Source: Auanema rhodensis (taxonomy: Eukaryota > Nematoda > Chromadorea > Rhabditida > Rhabditidae). Taken from it: 64,000 bases of DNA. Under the pieces are notes generated by a model, which saw only the letters and a list, made by a program, of their open reading frames with translations, had not been told where the DNA came from and searched no databases. The translations under genes were made by a program, and so were the position numbers. The stretch lies in NCBI GenBank assembly GCA_964057225.1, contig OZ059900.1, positions 22,149,638 through 22,213,637 on the forward strand, written 5' to 3'. Below are positions 11,201 through 25,374 of the stretch, piece by piece. Position 1 is the first letter of the stretch. Each line of letters starts with the position of its first letter.

Positions 11201-13338
11201 AGTGGAACTAGACGTTGTACGAACAATTTTGAGCTAGGTTTCATTGACATTGCATGAGTTTGAACACATGAAATCGTAAGTCAAAACCTTGTTTACAGCG
11301 AAATTTCCAAAAACTGGTTTTCCAGCATAATAAAATATTTCTCATGGGAAATACTGTGTTTTTGTATTTTTCTAGTGTTCAGCATGTAAAATGCTTCATT
11401 TTAGTATGTAACACGCTGAAATTCGTTGCATTTGACGACTCATATGAACAAAAATCGATTTAATCAATATTAGCCATAAGGGGCGTGCCCTCAGAATATG
11501 CTAATTTCCTTAATTTTCTAACCCCTGTTTTTTTGTCGTGAAAGTGGAACTAGACGTTGTACGAACAATTTTGAGCTAAGTTTCATTGACATTGCATGAG
11601 TTTGAACACATGAAATCGTAAGTCAAAACCTTGTTTACAGCGAAATTTCCAAAAACTGGTTTTCCAGCATAATAAAATATTTCTCATGGGAAATACTGTG
11701 TTTTTGTTTTTTTCTAGTGTTCAGCATGTAAAATGCTTCATTTTAGTATGTAACACGCTGAAATTCGTTGCATTTGACGACTCATATGAACAAAAATCGA
11801 TTTAATCAATATTAGCCATAAGGGGCGTGCCCTCAGAATATGCTAATTTCCTTAATTTTCTAACCCCTGTTTTTTTGTCGTGAAAGTGGAACTAGGCGTT
11901 GTACGAACAATTTTGAGCTAGGTTTCATTGACATTGCATGAGTTTGAACACATGAAATCGTAAGTCAAAACCTTGTTTACAGCGAAATTTCCAAAAACTG
12001 GTTTTCCAGCATAATAAAATATTTCTCATGGGAAATACTGTGTTTTTGTATTTTTCTAGTGTTCAGCATGTAAAATGCTTCATTTTAGTATGTAACACGC
12101 TGAAATTCGTTGCATTTGACGACTCATATGAACAAAAATCGATTTAATCAATATTAGCCATAAGGGGCGTGCCCTCAGAATATGCTAATTTCCTTAATTT
12201 TCTAACCCCTGTTTTTTTGTCGTGAAAGTGGAACTAGACGTTGTACGAACAATTTTGAGCTAGGTTTCATTGACATTGCATGAGTTTGAACACATGAAAT
12301 CGTAAGTCAAAACCTTGTTTACAGCGAAATTTCCAAAAACTGGTTTTCCAGCATAATAAAATATTTCTCATGGGAAATACTGTGTTTTTGTATTTTTCTA
12401 GTGTTCAGCATGTTAAATGCTTCATTTTAGTATGTAACACGCTGAAATTCGTTGCATTTGACGACTCATATGAACAAAAATCGATTTAATCAATATTAGC
12501 CATAAGGGGCGTGCCCTCAGAATATGCTAATTTCCTTAATTTTCTAACCCCTGTTTTTTTGTCGTGAAAGTGGAACTAGACGTTGTACGAACAATTTTGA
12601 GCTAGGTTTCATTAACATTGCATGAGTTTGAACACATGAAATCGTAAGTCAAAACCTTGTTTACAGCGAAATTTCCAAAAACTGGTTTTCCAGCATAATA
12701 AAATATTTCTCATGGGAAATACTGTGTTTTTGTATTTTTCTAGTGTTCAGCATGTAAAATGCTTCATTTTAGTATGTAACACGCTGAAATTCGTTGCATT
12801 TGACGACTCATATGAACAAAAATCGATTTAATCAATATTAGCCATAAGGGGCGTGCCCTCAGAATATGCTAATTTCCTTAATTTTCTAACCCCTGTTTTT
12901 TTGTCGTGAAAGTGGAACTAGACGTTGTACGAACAATTTTGAGCTAGGTTTCATTGACATTGCATGAGTTTGAACACATGAAATCGTAAGTCAAAACCTT
13001 GTTTACAGCGAAATTTCCAAAAACTGGTTTTCCAGCATAATAAAATATTTCTCATGGGAAATACTGTGTTTTTGTATTTTTCTAGTGTTCAGCATGTAAA
13101 ATGCTTCATTTTAGTATGTAACACGCCGAAATTCGTTGCATTTGACGACTCATATGAACAAAAATCGATTTAATCAATATTAGCCATAAGGGGCGTGCCC
13201 TCAGAATATGCTAATTTCCTTAATTTTCTAACCCCTGTTTTTTTGTCGTGAAAGTGGAACTAGACGTTGTACGAACAATTTTGAGCTAAGTTTCATTGAC
13301 ATTGCATGAGTTTGAACACATGAAATCGTAAGTCAAAA
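8209..13338 (+). repeat. Three 5-monomer units marked by A80T every 1,710 bp
   Basis: The A80T change, which turns GTATTTTTC into GTTTTTTTC, recurs in units 24, 29, 34 and 39 at exact 1,710-bp steps. G302A lies two monomers further on in the second and third units (units 31, 36) and three in the first (27). G293A ends the second and third units (33, 38). G214A accompanies A80T in units 24, 29 and 39 but not 34. The pattern is a 5-mer higher-order repeat with small internal rearrangement. Confidence 0.8.
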
Positions 13339-15732
13339 CCTTGTTTACAGCGAAATTTCCAAAAACTGGTTTTCCAGCATAATAAAATATTTCTCATGGG
13401 AAATACTGTGTTTTTGTTTTTTTCTAGTGTTCAGCATGTAAAATGCTTCATTTTAGTATGTAACACGCTGAAATTCGTTGCATTTGACGACTCATATGAA
13501 CAAAAATCGATTTAATCAATATTAGCCATAAGGGGCGTGCCCTCAGAATATACTAATTTCCTTAATTTTCTAACCCCTGTTTTTTTGTCGTGAAAGTGGA
13601 ACTAGACGTTGTACGAACAATTTTGAGCTAGGTTTCATTGACATTGCATGAGTTTGAACACATGAAATCGTAAGTCAAAACCTTGTTTACAGCGAAATTT
13701 CCAAAAACTGGTTTTCCAGCATAATAAAATATTTCTCATGGGAAATACTGTGTTTTTGTATTTTTCTAGTGTTCAGCATGTAAAATGCTTCATTTTAGTA
13801 TGTAACACGCTGAAATTCGTTGCATTTGACGACTCATATGAACAAAAATCGATTTAATCAATATTAGCCATAAGGGGCGTGCCCTCAGAATATGCTAATT
13901 TCCTTAATTTTCTAACCCCTGTTTTTTTGTCGTGAAAGTGGAACTAGACGTTGTACAAACAATTTTGAGCTAGGTTTCATTGACATTGCATGAGTTTGAA
14001 CACATGAAATCGTAAGTCAAAACCTTGTTTACAGCGAAATTTCCAAAAACTGGTTTTCCAGCATAATAAAATATTTCTCATGGGAAATACTGTGTTTTTG
14101 TATTTTTCTAGTGTTCAGCATGTAAAATGCTTCATTTTAGTATGTAACACGCTGAAATTCGTTGCATTTGACGACTCATATGAACAAAAATCGATTTAAT
14201 CAATATTAGCCATAAGGGGCGTGCCCTCAGAATATACTAATTTCCTTAATTTTCTAACCCCTGTTTTTTTGTCGTGAAAGTGGAACTAGACGTTGTACGA
14301 ACAATTTTGAGCTAGGTTTCATTGACATTGCATGAGTTTGAACACATGAAATCGTAAGTCAAAACCTTGTTTACAGCGAAATTTCCAAAAACTGGTTTTC
14401 CAGCATAATAAAATATTTCTCATGGGAAATACTGTGTTTTTGTATTTTTCTAGTGTTCAGCATGTAAAATGCTTCATTTTAGTATGTAACACGCTGAAAT
14501 TCGTTGCATTTGACGACTCATATGAACCAAAATCGATTTAATCAATATTAGCCATAAGGGGCGTGCCCTCAGAATATGCTAATTTCCTTAATTTTCTAAC
14601 CCTTGTTTTTTTGTCGTGAAAGTGGAACTAGACGTTGTACGATTAATTTTGAGCTAGGTTTCATTGACATTGCATGAGTTTGAACACATGAAATCGTAAG
14701 TCAAAACCTTGTTTACAGCGAAATTTCCAAAAACTGGTTTTCCAGCATAATAAAATATTTCTCATGGGAAATACTGTGTTTTTGTATTTTTCTAGTGTTC
14801 AGCATGTAAAATGCTTCATTTTAGTATGTAACACGCTGAAATTCGTTGCATTTGACGACTCATATGAACCAAAATCGATTTAATCAATATTAGCCATAAG
14901 GGGCGTGCCCTCAGAATATGCTAATTTCCTTAATTTTCTAACCCTTGTTTTTTTGTCGTGAAAGTGGAACTAGACGTTGTACGATTAATTTTGAGCTAGG
15001 TTTCATTGACATTGCATGAGTTTGAACACATGAAATCGTAAGTCAAAACCTTGTTTACAGCGAAATTTCCAAAAACTGGTTTTCCAGCATAATAAAATAT
15101 TTCTCATGGGAAATACTGTGTTTTTGTATTTTTCTAGTGTTCAGCATGTAAAATGCTTCATTTTAGTATGTAACACGCTGAAATTCGTTGCATTTGACGA
15201 CTCATATGAACAAAAATCGATTTAATCAATATTAGCCATAAGGGGCGTGCCCTCAGAATATGCTAATTTCCTTAATTTTCTAACCCCTGTTTTTTTGTCG
15301 TGAAAGTGGAACTAGACGTTGTACGAACAATTTTGAGCTAAGTTTCATTGACATTGCATGAGTTTGAACACATGAAATCGTAAGTCAAAACCTTGTTTAC
15401 AGCGAAATTTCCAAAAACTGGTTTTCCAGCATAATAAAATATTTCTCATGGGAAATACTGTGTTTTTGTTTTTTTCTAGTGTTCAGCATGTAAAATGCTT
15501 CATTTTAGTATGTAACATGCAGAAATTCGTTGCATTTGACGACTCATATGAACAAAAATCGATTTAATCAATATTAGCCATAAGGGGCGTGCCCTCAGAA
15601 TATGCTAATTTCCTTAATTTTCTAACCCCTGTTTTTTTGTCGTGAAAGTGGAACTAGACGTTGTACGAACAATTTTGAGCTAGGTTTCATTGACATTGCA
15701 TGAGTTTGAACACATGAAATCGTAAGTCAAAA
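12997..15732 (+). repeat. Eight-monomer segment, copy 1 of a long-range duplication
   Basis: Units 38-45 carry, in order: G293A, A80T with G214A, G277A (13957), G214A (14236), two monomers with A164C and the ACGATTAAT change at 279-280 (14641, 14983), G293A, then A80T with a rare CATGCAGAAA sequence at 15517-15526. The same order recurs at 17785-21546 with extra monomers inserted. Confidence 0.8.
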
Positions 15733-17442
15733 CCTTGTTTACAGCGAAATTTCCAAAAACTGGTTTTCCAGCATAATAAAATATTTCTCATGGGAAATAC
15801 TGTGTTTTTGTTTTTTTCTAGTGTTCAGCATGTAAAATGCTTCATTTTAGTATGTAACACGCTGAAATTCGTTGCATTTGACGACTCATATGAACAAAAA
15901 TCGATTTAATCAATATTAGCCATAAGGGGCGTGCCCTCAGAATATGCTAATTTCCTTAATTTTCTAACCCCTGTTTTTTTGTCGTGAAAGTGAAACTAGA
16001 CGTTGTACGAACAAATTTGAGCTAGGTTTCATTGACATTGCATGAGTTTGAACACATGAAATCGTAAGTCAAAACCTTGTTTACAGCGAAATTTCCAAAA
16101 ACTGGTTTTCCAGCATAATAAAATATTTCTCATGGGAAATACTGTGTTTTTGTATTTTTCTAGTGTTCAGCATGTAAAATGTTTCATTTTAGTATGTAAC
16201 ACGCTGAAATTCGTTGCATTTGACGACTCATATGAACAAAAATCGATTTAATCAATATTAGCCATAAGGGGCGTGCCCTCAGAATATGCTAATTTCCTTA
16301 ATTTTCTAACCCTTGTTTTTTTGTCGTGAAAGTGGAACTAGACGTTGTACGAACAATTTTGAGCTAGGTTTCATTGACATTGCATGAGTTTGAACACATG
16401 AAATCGTAAGTCAAAACCTTGTTTACAGCGAAATTTCCAAAAACTGGTTTTCCAGCATAATAAAATATTTCTCATGGGAAATACTGTATTTTTGTATTTT
16501 TCTAGTGTTCAGCATGTAAAATGCTTCATTTTAGTATGTAACACGCTGAAATTCGTTGCATTTGACGACTCATATGAACAAAAATCGATTTAATCAATAT
16601 TAGCCATAAGGGGCGTGCCCTCAGAATATGCTAATTTCCTTAATTTTCTAACCCCTGTTTTTTTGTCGTGAAAGTGGAACTAGGCGTTGTACGAACAATT
16701 TTGAGCTAGGTTTCATTGACATTGCATGAGTTTGAACACATGAAATCGTAAGTCAAAACCTTGTTTACAGCGAAATTTCCAAAAACTGGTTTTCCAGCAT
16801 AATAAAATATTTCTCATGGGAAATACTGTGTTTTTGTATTTTTCTAGTGTTCAGCATGTAAAATGCTTCATTTTAGTATGTAACACGCTGAAATTCGTTG
16901 CATTTGACGACTCATATGAACAAAAATCGATTTAATCAATATTAGCCATAAGGGGCGTGCCCTCAGAATATGCTAATTTCCTTAATTTTCTAACCCCTGT
17001 TTTTTTGTCGTGAAAGTGGAACTAGACGTTGTACGAACAATTTTGAGCTAGGTTTCATTGACATTGCATGAGTTTGAACACATGAAATCGTAAGTCAAAA
17101 CCTTGTTTACAGCGAAATTTCCAAAAACTGGTTTTCCAGCATAATAAAATATTTCTCATGGGAAATACTGTGTTTTTGTATTTTTCTAGTGTTCAGCATG
17201 TTAAATGCTTCATTTTAGTATGTAACACGCTGAAATTCGTTGCATTTGACGACTCATATGAACAAAAATCGATTTAATCAATATTAGCCATAAGGGGCGT
17301 GCCCTCAGAATATGCTAATTTCCTTAATTTTCTAACCCCTGTTTTTTTGTCGTGAAAGTGGAACTAGACGTTGTACGAACAATTTTGAGCTAGGTTTCAT
17401 TAACATTGCATGAGTTTGAACACATGAAATCGTAAGTCAAAA
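15733..17442 (+). repeat. Distant copy of the 5-monomer higher-order unit
   Basis: Units 46-50 repeat the order of units 13-17 exactly 33 monomers (11,286 bp) downstream: A261 (4707 to 15993), G72A (5202 to 16488), A268G (5398 to 16684), A102T (5916 to 17202) and G302A (6116 to 17402). All five offsets are 11,286 bp. C55G of the source unit is not shared, and A80T in unit 46 is extra, so the copies have diverged or recombined since. This shows that segments several units long have been copied over more than 10 kb. Confidence 0.85.
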
Positions 17443-17784
17443 CCTTGTTTACAGCGAAATTTCCAAAAACTGGTTTTCCAGCATAATAAAATATTTCTCA
17501 TGGGAAATACTGTGTTTTTGTATTTTTCTAGTGTTCAGCATGTAAAATGCTTCATTTTAGTATGTAACACGCTGAAATTCGTTGCATTTGACGACTCATA
17601 TGAACAAAAATCGATTTAATCAATATTAGCCATAAGGGGCGTGCCCTCAGAATATGCTAATTTCCTTAATTTTCTAACCCCTGTTTTTTTGTCGTGAAAG
17701 TGGAACTAGACGTTGTACGAACAATTTTGAGCTAGGTTTCATTGACATTGCATGAGTTTGAACACATGAAATCGTAAGTCAAAA

Positions 17785-20700
17785 CCTTGTTTACAGCGAA
17801 ATTTCCAAAAACTGGTTTTCCAGCATAATAAAATATTTCTCATGGGAAATACTGTGTTTTTGTATTTTTCTAGTCTTCAGCATGTAAAATGCTTCATTTT
17901 AGTATGTAACACGCTGAAATTCGTTGCATTTGACGACTCATATGAACAAAAATCGATTTAATCAATATTAGCCATAAGGGGCGTGCCCTCAGAATATGCT
18001 AATTTCCTTAATTTTCTAACCCCTGTTTTTTTGTCGTGAAAGTGGAACTAGACGTTGTACGAACAATTTTGAGCTAAGTTTCATTGACATTGCATGAGTT
18101 TGAACACATGAAATCGTAAGTCAAAACCTTGTTTACAGCGAAATTTCCAAAAACTGGTTTTCCAGCATAATAAAATATTTCTCATGGGAAATACTGTGTT
18201 TTTGTTTTTTTCTAGTGTTCAGCATGTAAAATGCTTCATTTTAGTATGTAACACGCTGAAATTCGTTGCATTTGACGACTCATATGAACAAAAATCGATT
18301 TAATCAATATTAGCCATAAGGGGCGTGCCCTCAGAATATACTAATTTCCTTAATTTTCTAACCTCTGTTTTTTTGTCGTGAAAGTGGAACTAGACGTTGT
18401 ACGAACAATTTTGAGCTAGGTTTCATTGACATTGCATGAGTTTGAACACATGAAATCGTAAGTCAAAACCTTGTTTACAGCGAAATTTCCAAAAACTGGT
18501 TTTCCAGCATAATAAAATATTTCTCATGGGAAATACTGTGTTTTTGTATTTTTCTAGTGTTCAGCATGTAAAATGCTTCATTTTAGTATGTAACACGCTG
18601 AAATTCGTTGCATTTGACGACTCATATGAACCAAAATCGATTTAATCAATATTAGCCATAAGGGGCGTGCCCTCAGAATATGCTAATTTCCTTAATTTTC
18701 TAACCCTTGTTTTTTTGTCGTGAAAGTGGAACTAGACGTTGTACGAACAATTTTGAGCTAGGTTTCATTGACATTGCATGAGTTTGAACACATGAAATCG
18801 TAAGTCAAAACCTTGTTTACAGCGAAATTTCCAAAAACTGGTTTTCCAGCATAATAAAATATTTCTCATGGGAAATACTGTGTTTTTGTATTTTTCTAGT
18901 GTTCAGCATGTAAAATGCTTCATTTTAGTATGTAACACGCTGAAATTCGTTGCATTTGACGACTCATATGAACAAAAATCGATTTAATCAATATTAGCCA
19001 TAAGGGGCGTGCCCTCAGAATATGCTAATTTCCTTAATTTTCTAACCCCTGTTTTTTTGTCGTGAAAGTGGAACTAGACGTTGTACAAACAATTTTGAGC
19101 TAGGTTTCATTGACATTGCATGAGTTTGAACACATGAAATCGTAAGTCAAAACCTTGTTTACAGCGAAATTTCCAAAAACTGGTTTTCCAGCATAATAAA
19201 ATATTTCTCATGGGAAATACTGTGTTTTTGTATTTTTCTAGTGTTCAGCATGTAAAATGCTTCATTTTAGTATGTAACACGCTGAAATTCGTTGCATTTG
19301 ACGACTCATATGAACAAAAATCGATTTAATCAATATTAGCCATAAGGGGCGTGCCCTCAGAATATGCTAATTTCCTTAATTTTCTAACCCCTGTTTTTTT
19401 GTCGTGAAAGTGGAACTAGACGTTGTACAAACAATTTTGAGCTAGGTTTCATTGACATTGCATGAGTTTGAACACATGAAATCGTAAGTCAAAACCTTGT
19501 TTACAGCGAAATTTCCAAAAACTGGTTTTCCAGCATAATAAAATATTTCTCATGGGAAATACTGTGTTTTTGTATTTTTCTAGTGTTCAGCATGTAAAAT
19601 GCTTCATTTTAGTATGTAACACGCTGAAATTCGTTGCATTTGACGACTCATATGAACAAAAATCGATTTAATCAATATTAGCCATAAGGGGCGTGCCCTC
19701 AGAATATACTAATTTCCTTAATTTTCTAACCCCTGTTTTTTTGTCGTGAAAGTGGAACTAGACGTTGTACGAACAATTTTGAGCTAGGTTTCATTGACAT
19801 TGCATGAGTTTGAACACATGAAATCGTAAGTCAAAACCTTGTTTACAGCGAAATTTCCAAAAACTGGTTTTCCAGCATAATAAAATATTTCTCATGGGAA
19901 ATACTGTGTTTTTGTATTTTTCTAGTGTTCAGCATGTAAAATGCTTCATTTTAGTATGTAACACGCTGAAATTCGTTGCATTTGACGACTCATATGAACC
20001 AAAATCGATTTAATCAATATTAGCCATAAGGGGCGTGCCCTCAGAATATGCTAATTTCCTTAATTTTCTAACCCTTGTTTTTTTGTCGTGAAAGTGGAAC
20101 TAGACGTTGTACGATTAATTTTGAGCTAGGTTTCATTGACATTGCATGAGTTTGAACACATGAAATCGTAAGTCAAAACCTTGTTTACAGCGAAATTTCC
20201 AAAAACTGGTTTTCCAGCATAATAAAATATTTCTCATGGGAAATACTGTGTTTTTGTATTTTTCTAGTGTTCAGCATGTAAAATGCTTCATTTTAGTATG
20301 TAACACGCTGAAATTCGTTGCATTTGACGACTCATATGAACAAAAATCGATTTAATCAATATTAGCCATAAGGGGCGTGCCCTCAGAATATGCTAATTTC
20401 CTTAATTTTCTAACCCCTGTTTTTTTGTCGTGAAAGTGGAACTAGACGTTGTACGAACAATTTTGAGCTAAGTTTCATTGACATTGCATGAGTTTGAACA
20501 CATGAAATCGTAAGTCAAAACCTTGTTTACAGCGAAATTTCCAAAAACTGGTTTTCCAGCATAATAAAATATTTCTCATGGGAAATACTGTGTTTTTGTA
20601 TTTTTCTAGTGTTCAGCATGTAAAATGCTTCATTTTAGTATGTAACACGCTGAAATTCGTTGCATTTGACGACTCATATGAACCAAAATCGATTTAATCA

Positions 20701-21546
20701 ATATTAGCCATAAGGGGCGTGCCCTCAGAATATGCTAATTTCCTTAATTTTCTAACCCTTGTTTTTTTGTCGTGAAAGTGGAACTAGACGTTGTACGATT
20801 AATTTTGAGCTAGGTTTCATTGACATTGCATGAGTTTGAACACATGAAATCGTAAGTCAAAACCTTGTTTACAGCGAAATTTCCAAAAACTGGTTTTCCA
20901 GCATAATAAAATATTTCTCATGGGAAATACTGTGTTTTTGTATTTTTCTAGTGTTCAGCATGTAAAATGCTTCATTTTAGTATGTAACACGCTGAAATTC
21001 GTTGCATTTGACGACTCATATGAACAAAAATCGATTTAATCAATATTAGCCATAAGGGGCGTGCCCTCAGAATATGCTAATTTCCTTAATTTTCTAACCC
21101 CTGTTTTTTTGTCGTGAAAGTGGAACTAGACGTTGTACGAACAATTTTGAGCTAAGTTTCATTGACATTGCATGAGTTTGAACACATGAAATCGTAAGTC
21201 AAAACCTTGTTTACAGCGAAATTTCCAAAAACTGGTTTTCCAGCATAATAAAATATTTCTCATGGGAAATACTGTGTTTTTGTTTTTTTCTAGTGTTCAG
21301 CATGTAAAATGCTTCATTTTAGTATGTAACATGCAGAAATTCGTTGCATTTGACGACTCATATGAACAAAAATCGATTTAATCAATATTAGCCATAAGGG
21401 GCGTGCCCTCAGAATATGCTAATTTCCTTAATTTTCTAACCCCTGTTTTTTTGTCGTGAAAGTGGAACTAGACGTTGTACGAACAATTTTGAGCTAGGTT
21501 TCATTGACATTGCATGAGTTTGAACACATGAAATCGTAAGTCAAAA
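17785..21546 (+). repeat. Expanded copy 2 of the units 38-45 segment
   Basis: Units 52-62 repeat the order of markers in units 38-45. G277A moves from 13957 to 19087 and ACGATTAAT from 14983 to 20113, both offsets 5,130 bp (15 monomers). The rare CATGCAG change moves from 15518 to 21332, an offset of 5,814 bp (17 monomers). The copy therefore gained two monomers between these markers, visible as an extra A164C/ACGATTAAT plus G293A pair (units 60-61). G277A is also doubled (19087, 19429). Confidence 0.8.
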
Positions 21547-22131
21547 CCTTGTTTACAGCGAAATTTCCAAAAACTGGTTTTCCAGCATAATAAAATATTT
21601 CTCATGGGAAATACTGTGTTTTTGTATTTTTCTAGTGTTCAGCATGTAAAATGCTTCATTTTAGTATGTAACACGCTGAAATTCGTTGCATTTGACGACT
21701 CATATGAACAAAAATCGATTTAATCAATATTAGCTATAAGGGGCGTGCCCTCAGAATATGCTAATTTCCTTAATTTTCTAACCCCTGTTTTTTTGTCGTG
21801 AAAGTGGAACTAGACGTTGTACGAACAATTTTGAGCTAAGTTTCATTGACATTGCATGAGTTTGAACACATGAAATCGTAAGTCAAAACCTTGTTTACAG
21901 CGAAATTTCCAAAAACTGGTTTTCCAGCATAATAAAATATTTCTCATGGGAAATACTGTGTTTTTGTATTCTTCTAGTGTTCAGCATGTAAAATGCTTCA
22001 TTTTAGTATGTAACACGCTGAAATTCGTTGCATTTGACGACTCATATGAACAAAAATCGATTTAATCAATATTAGCCATAAGGGGCGTGCCCTCAGAATA
22101 TGCTAATTTCCTTAATTTTCTAACCCCTGTT

Positions 22132-25100
22132 TTTTGTCGTGAAAGTGGAACTAGACGTTGTACGAACAATTTTGAGCTAGGTTTCATTGACATTGCATGA
22201 GTTTGAACACATGAAATCGTAAGTCAAAACCTTGTTTACAGCGAAATTTCCAAAAACTGGTTTTCCAGCATAATAAAATATTTCTCATGGGAAATACTGT
22301 GTTTTTGTTTTTTTCTAGTGTTCAGCATGTAAAATGCTTCATTTTAGTATGTAACACGCTGAAATTCGTTGCATTTGACGACTCATATGAACAAAAATCG
22401 ATTTAATCAATATTAGCCATAAGGGGCGTGCCCTCAGAATATGCTAATTTCCTTAATTTTCTAACCCCTGTTTTTTTGTCGTGAAAGTGGAACTAGACGT
22501 TGTACGAACAATTTTGAGCTAGGTTTCATTGACATTGCATGAGTTTGAACACATGAAATCGTAAGTCAAAACCTTGTTTACAGCGAAATTTCCAAAAACT
22601 GGTTTTCCAGCATAATAAAATATTTCTCATGGGAAATACTGTGTTTTTGTATTTTTCTAGTGTTCAGCATGTAAAATGCTTCATTTTAGTATGTAACACG
22701 CTGAAATTCGTTGCATTTGACGACTCATATGAACAAAAATCGATTTAATCAATATTAGCCATAAGGGGCGTGCCCTCAGAATATGCTAATTTCCTTAATT
22801 TTCTAACCCCTGTTTTTTTGTCGTGAAAGTGGAACTAGACGTTGTACGAACAATTTTGAGCTAGGTTTCATTGACATTGCATGAGTTTGAACACATGAAA
22901 TCGTAAGTCAAAACCTTGTTTACAGCGAAATTTCCAAAAACTGGTTTTCCAGCATAATAAAATATTTCTCATGGGAAATACTGTGTTTTTGTATTCTTCT
23001 AGTGTTCAGCATGTAAAATGCTTCATTTTAGTATGTAACACGCTGAAATTCGTTGCATTTGACGACTCATATGAACAAAAATCGATTTAATCAATATTAG
23101 CCATAAGGGGCGTGCCCTCAGAATATGCTAATTTCCTTAATTTTCTAACCCCTGTTTTTTTGTCGTGAAAGTGGAACTAGACGTTGTACGAACAATTTTG
23201 AGCTAGGTTTCAATGACATTGCATGAGTTTGAACACATGAAATCGTAAGTCAAAACCTTGTTTACAGCGAAATTTCCAAAAACTGGTTTTCCAGCATAAT
23301 AAAATATTTCTCATGGGAAATACTGTGTTTTTGTATTCTTCTAGTGTTCAGCATGTAAAATGCTTCATTTTAGTATGTAACACGCTGAAATTCGTTGCAT
23401 TTGACGACTCATATGAACAAAAATCGATTTAATCAATATTAGCCATAAGGGGCGTGCCCTCAGAATATGCTAATTTCCTTAATTTTCTAACCCCTGTTTT
23501 TTTGTCGTGAAAGTGGAACTAGACGTTGTACGAACATTTTTGAGCTAGGTTTCATTGACATTGCATGAGTTTGAACACATGAAATCGTAAGTCAAAACCT
23601 TGTTTACAGCGAAATTTCCAAAAACTGGTTTTCCAGCATAATAAAATATTTCTCATGGGAAATACTGTGTTTTTGTATTTTTCTAGTGTTCAGCATGTAA
23701 AATACTTCATTTTAGTATGTAACACGCTGAAATTCGTTGCATTTGACGACTCATATGAACAAAAATCGATTTAATCAATATTAGCCATAAGGGGCGTGCC
23801 CTCAGAATATGCTAATTTCCTTAATTTTCTAACCCCTGTTTTTTTGTCGTGAAAGTGGAACTAGACGTTGTACGAACAATTTTGAGCTAGGTTTCATTGA
23901 CATTGCATGAGTTTGAACACATGAAATCGTAAGTCAAAACCTTGTTTACAGCGAAATTTCCAAAAACTGGTTTTCCAGCATAATAAAATATTTCTCATGG
24001 GAAATACTGTGTTTTTGTATTTTTCTAGTGTTCAGCATGTAAAATGGTTCATTTTAGTATGTAACACGCTGAAATTCGTTGCATTTGACGACTCATATGA
24101 ACAAAAATCGATTTAATCAATATTAGCCATAAGGGGCGTGCCCTCAGAATATGCTAATTTCCTTAATTTTCTAACCCCTGTTTTTTTGTCGTGAAAGTGG
24201 AACTAGACGTTGTACGAACAATTTTGAGCTAGGTTTCATTGACATTGCATGAGTTTGAACACATGAAATCGTAAGTCAAAACCTTGTTTACAGCGAAATT
24301 TCCAAAAACTGGTTTTCCAGCATAATAAAATATTTCTCATGGGAAATACTGTGTTTTTGTATTTTTCTAGTGTTCAGCATGTAAAATGCTTCATTTTAGT
24401 ATGTAACACGCTGAAATTCGTTGCATTTGACGACTCATATGAACAAAAATCGATTTAATCAATATTAGCCATAAGGGGCGTGCCCTCAGAATATGCTAAT
24501 TTCCTTAATTTTCTGACCCCTGTTTTTTTGTCGTGAAAGTGGAACTAGACGTTGTACGAACAATTTTGAGCTAGGTTTCATTGACATTGCATGAGTTTGA
24601 ACACATGAAATCGTAAGTCAAAACCTTGTTTACAGCGAAATTTCCAAAAACTGGTTTTCCAGCATAATAAAATATTTCTCATGGGAAATACTGTGTTTTT
24701 GTATTTTTCTAGTGTTCAGCATGTAAAATGCTTCATTTTAGTATGTAACACGCTGAAATTAGTTGCATTTGACGACTCATATGAACAAAAATCGATTTAA
24801 TCAATATTAGCCATAAGGGGCGTGCCCTCAGAATATGCTAATTTCCTTAATTTTCTAACCCCTGTTTTTTTGTCGTGAAAGTGGAACTAGACGTTGTACG
24901 AACAATTTTGAGCTAGGTTTCATTGACATTGCATGAGTTTGAACACATGAAATCGTAAGTCAAAACCTTGTTTACAGCGAAATTTCCAAAAACTGGTTTT
25001 CCAGCATAATAAAATATTTCTCATGGGAAATACTGTGTTTTTGTATTTTTCTAGTGTTCAGCATGTAAAATGCTTCATTTTAGTATGTAACACGCTGAAA

Positions 25101-25307
25101 TTCGTTGCATTTGACGACTCATATGAACAAAAATCGATTTAATCAATATTAGCCATAAGGGGCGTGCCCTCAGAATATGCTAATTTCCTTAATTTTCTAA
25201 CCCCTGTTTTTTTGTCGTGAAAGTGGAACTAGACGTTGTACGAACAATTTTGAGCTAGGTTTCATTGACATTGCATGAGTTTGAACACATGAAATCGTAA
25301 GTCAAAA
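22132..25307 (+). repeat. Block II: near-consensus monomers
   Basis: About nine monomers are close to the consensus, with mostly private single changes. T83C (GTATTCTTC) is the one shared marker, at 21971, 22996 and 23338. Phase is 1 bp earlier than block I because of the deletion near 22131. The block separates the two variant-rich regions and shows little higher-order structure. No gene is seen. Confidence 0.7.
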
Positions 25308-25356
25308 CCTTGTTTACAGCGAAATTTCCAAAAACTGGTTTTCCAGCATAATAAAA

Positions 25357-25374
25357 TATTTCTCATGAGAAATA
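25357..25374. repeat. Perfect 18-bp palindrome created by G61A (first of at least 21)
   Basis: TATTTCTCATGAGAAATA reads the same on both strands. In consensus monomers base 61 is G and breaks one pair (56-61). The G61A change makes all nine pairs match. Perfect copies are centred on the A at 25368, 26394, 28104, 30840, 32208, 32550, 33918, 34260, 35286, 37680, 39732, 40074, 41100, 43494, 45888, 47940, 49308, 54437, 56831, 58199 and 63327. None is found before 25.3 kb. Short dyads like this can form cruciforms or bind dimeric proteins; a role here is inference. Confidence 0.9.

Larger units (their letters stand above)
1..22131 (+). repeat. Block I: monomers with A80T/A102T/G293A/G302A variants
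   Basis: About 65 monomers share a set of diagnostic changes absent or rare later: G72A (units 10, 15, 19, 48), C55G (11, 12, 16, 20), A80T (8, 24, 29, 34, 39, 45, 46, 53, 62), A102T (4, 17, 21, 27, 36, 50), A164C, G214A, A268G, G293A (7, 23, 33, 38, 44, 52, 59, 61, 63) and G302A. Variants come in fixed orders, for example G293A in one unit is usually followed by A80T in the next. This shows amplification of multi-monomer segments rather than of single units. The block ends near the first 1-bp deletion at about 22131, in the T run at 242-248 of unit 64. No gene is present. Confidence 0.85.
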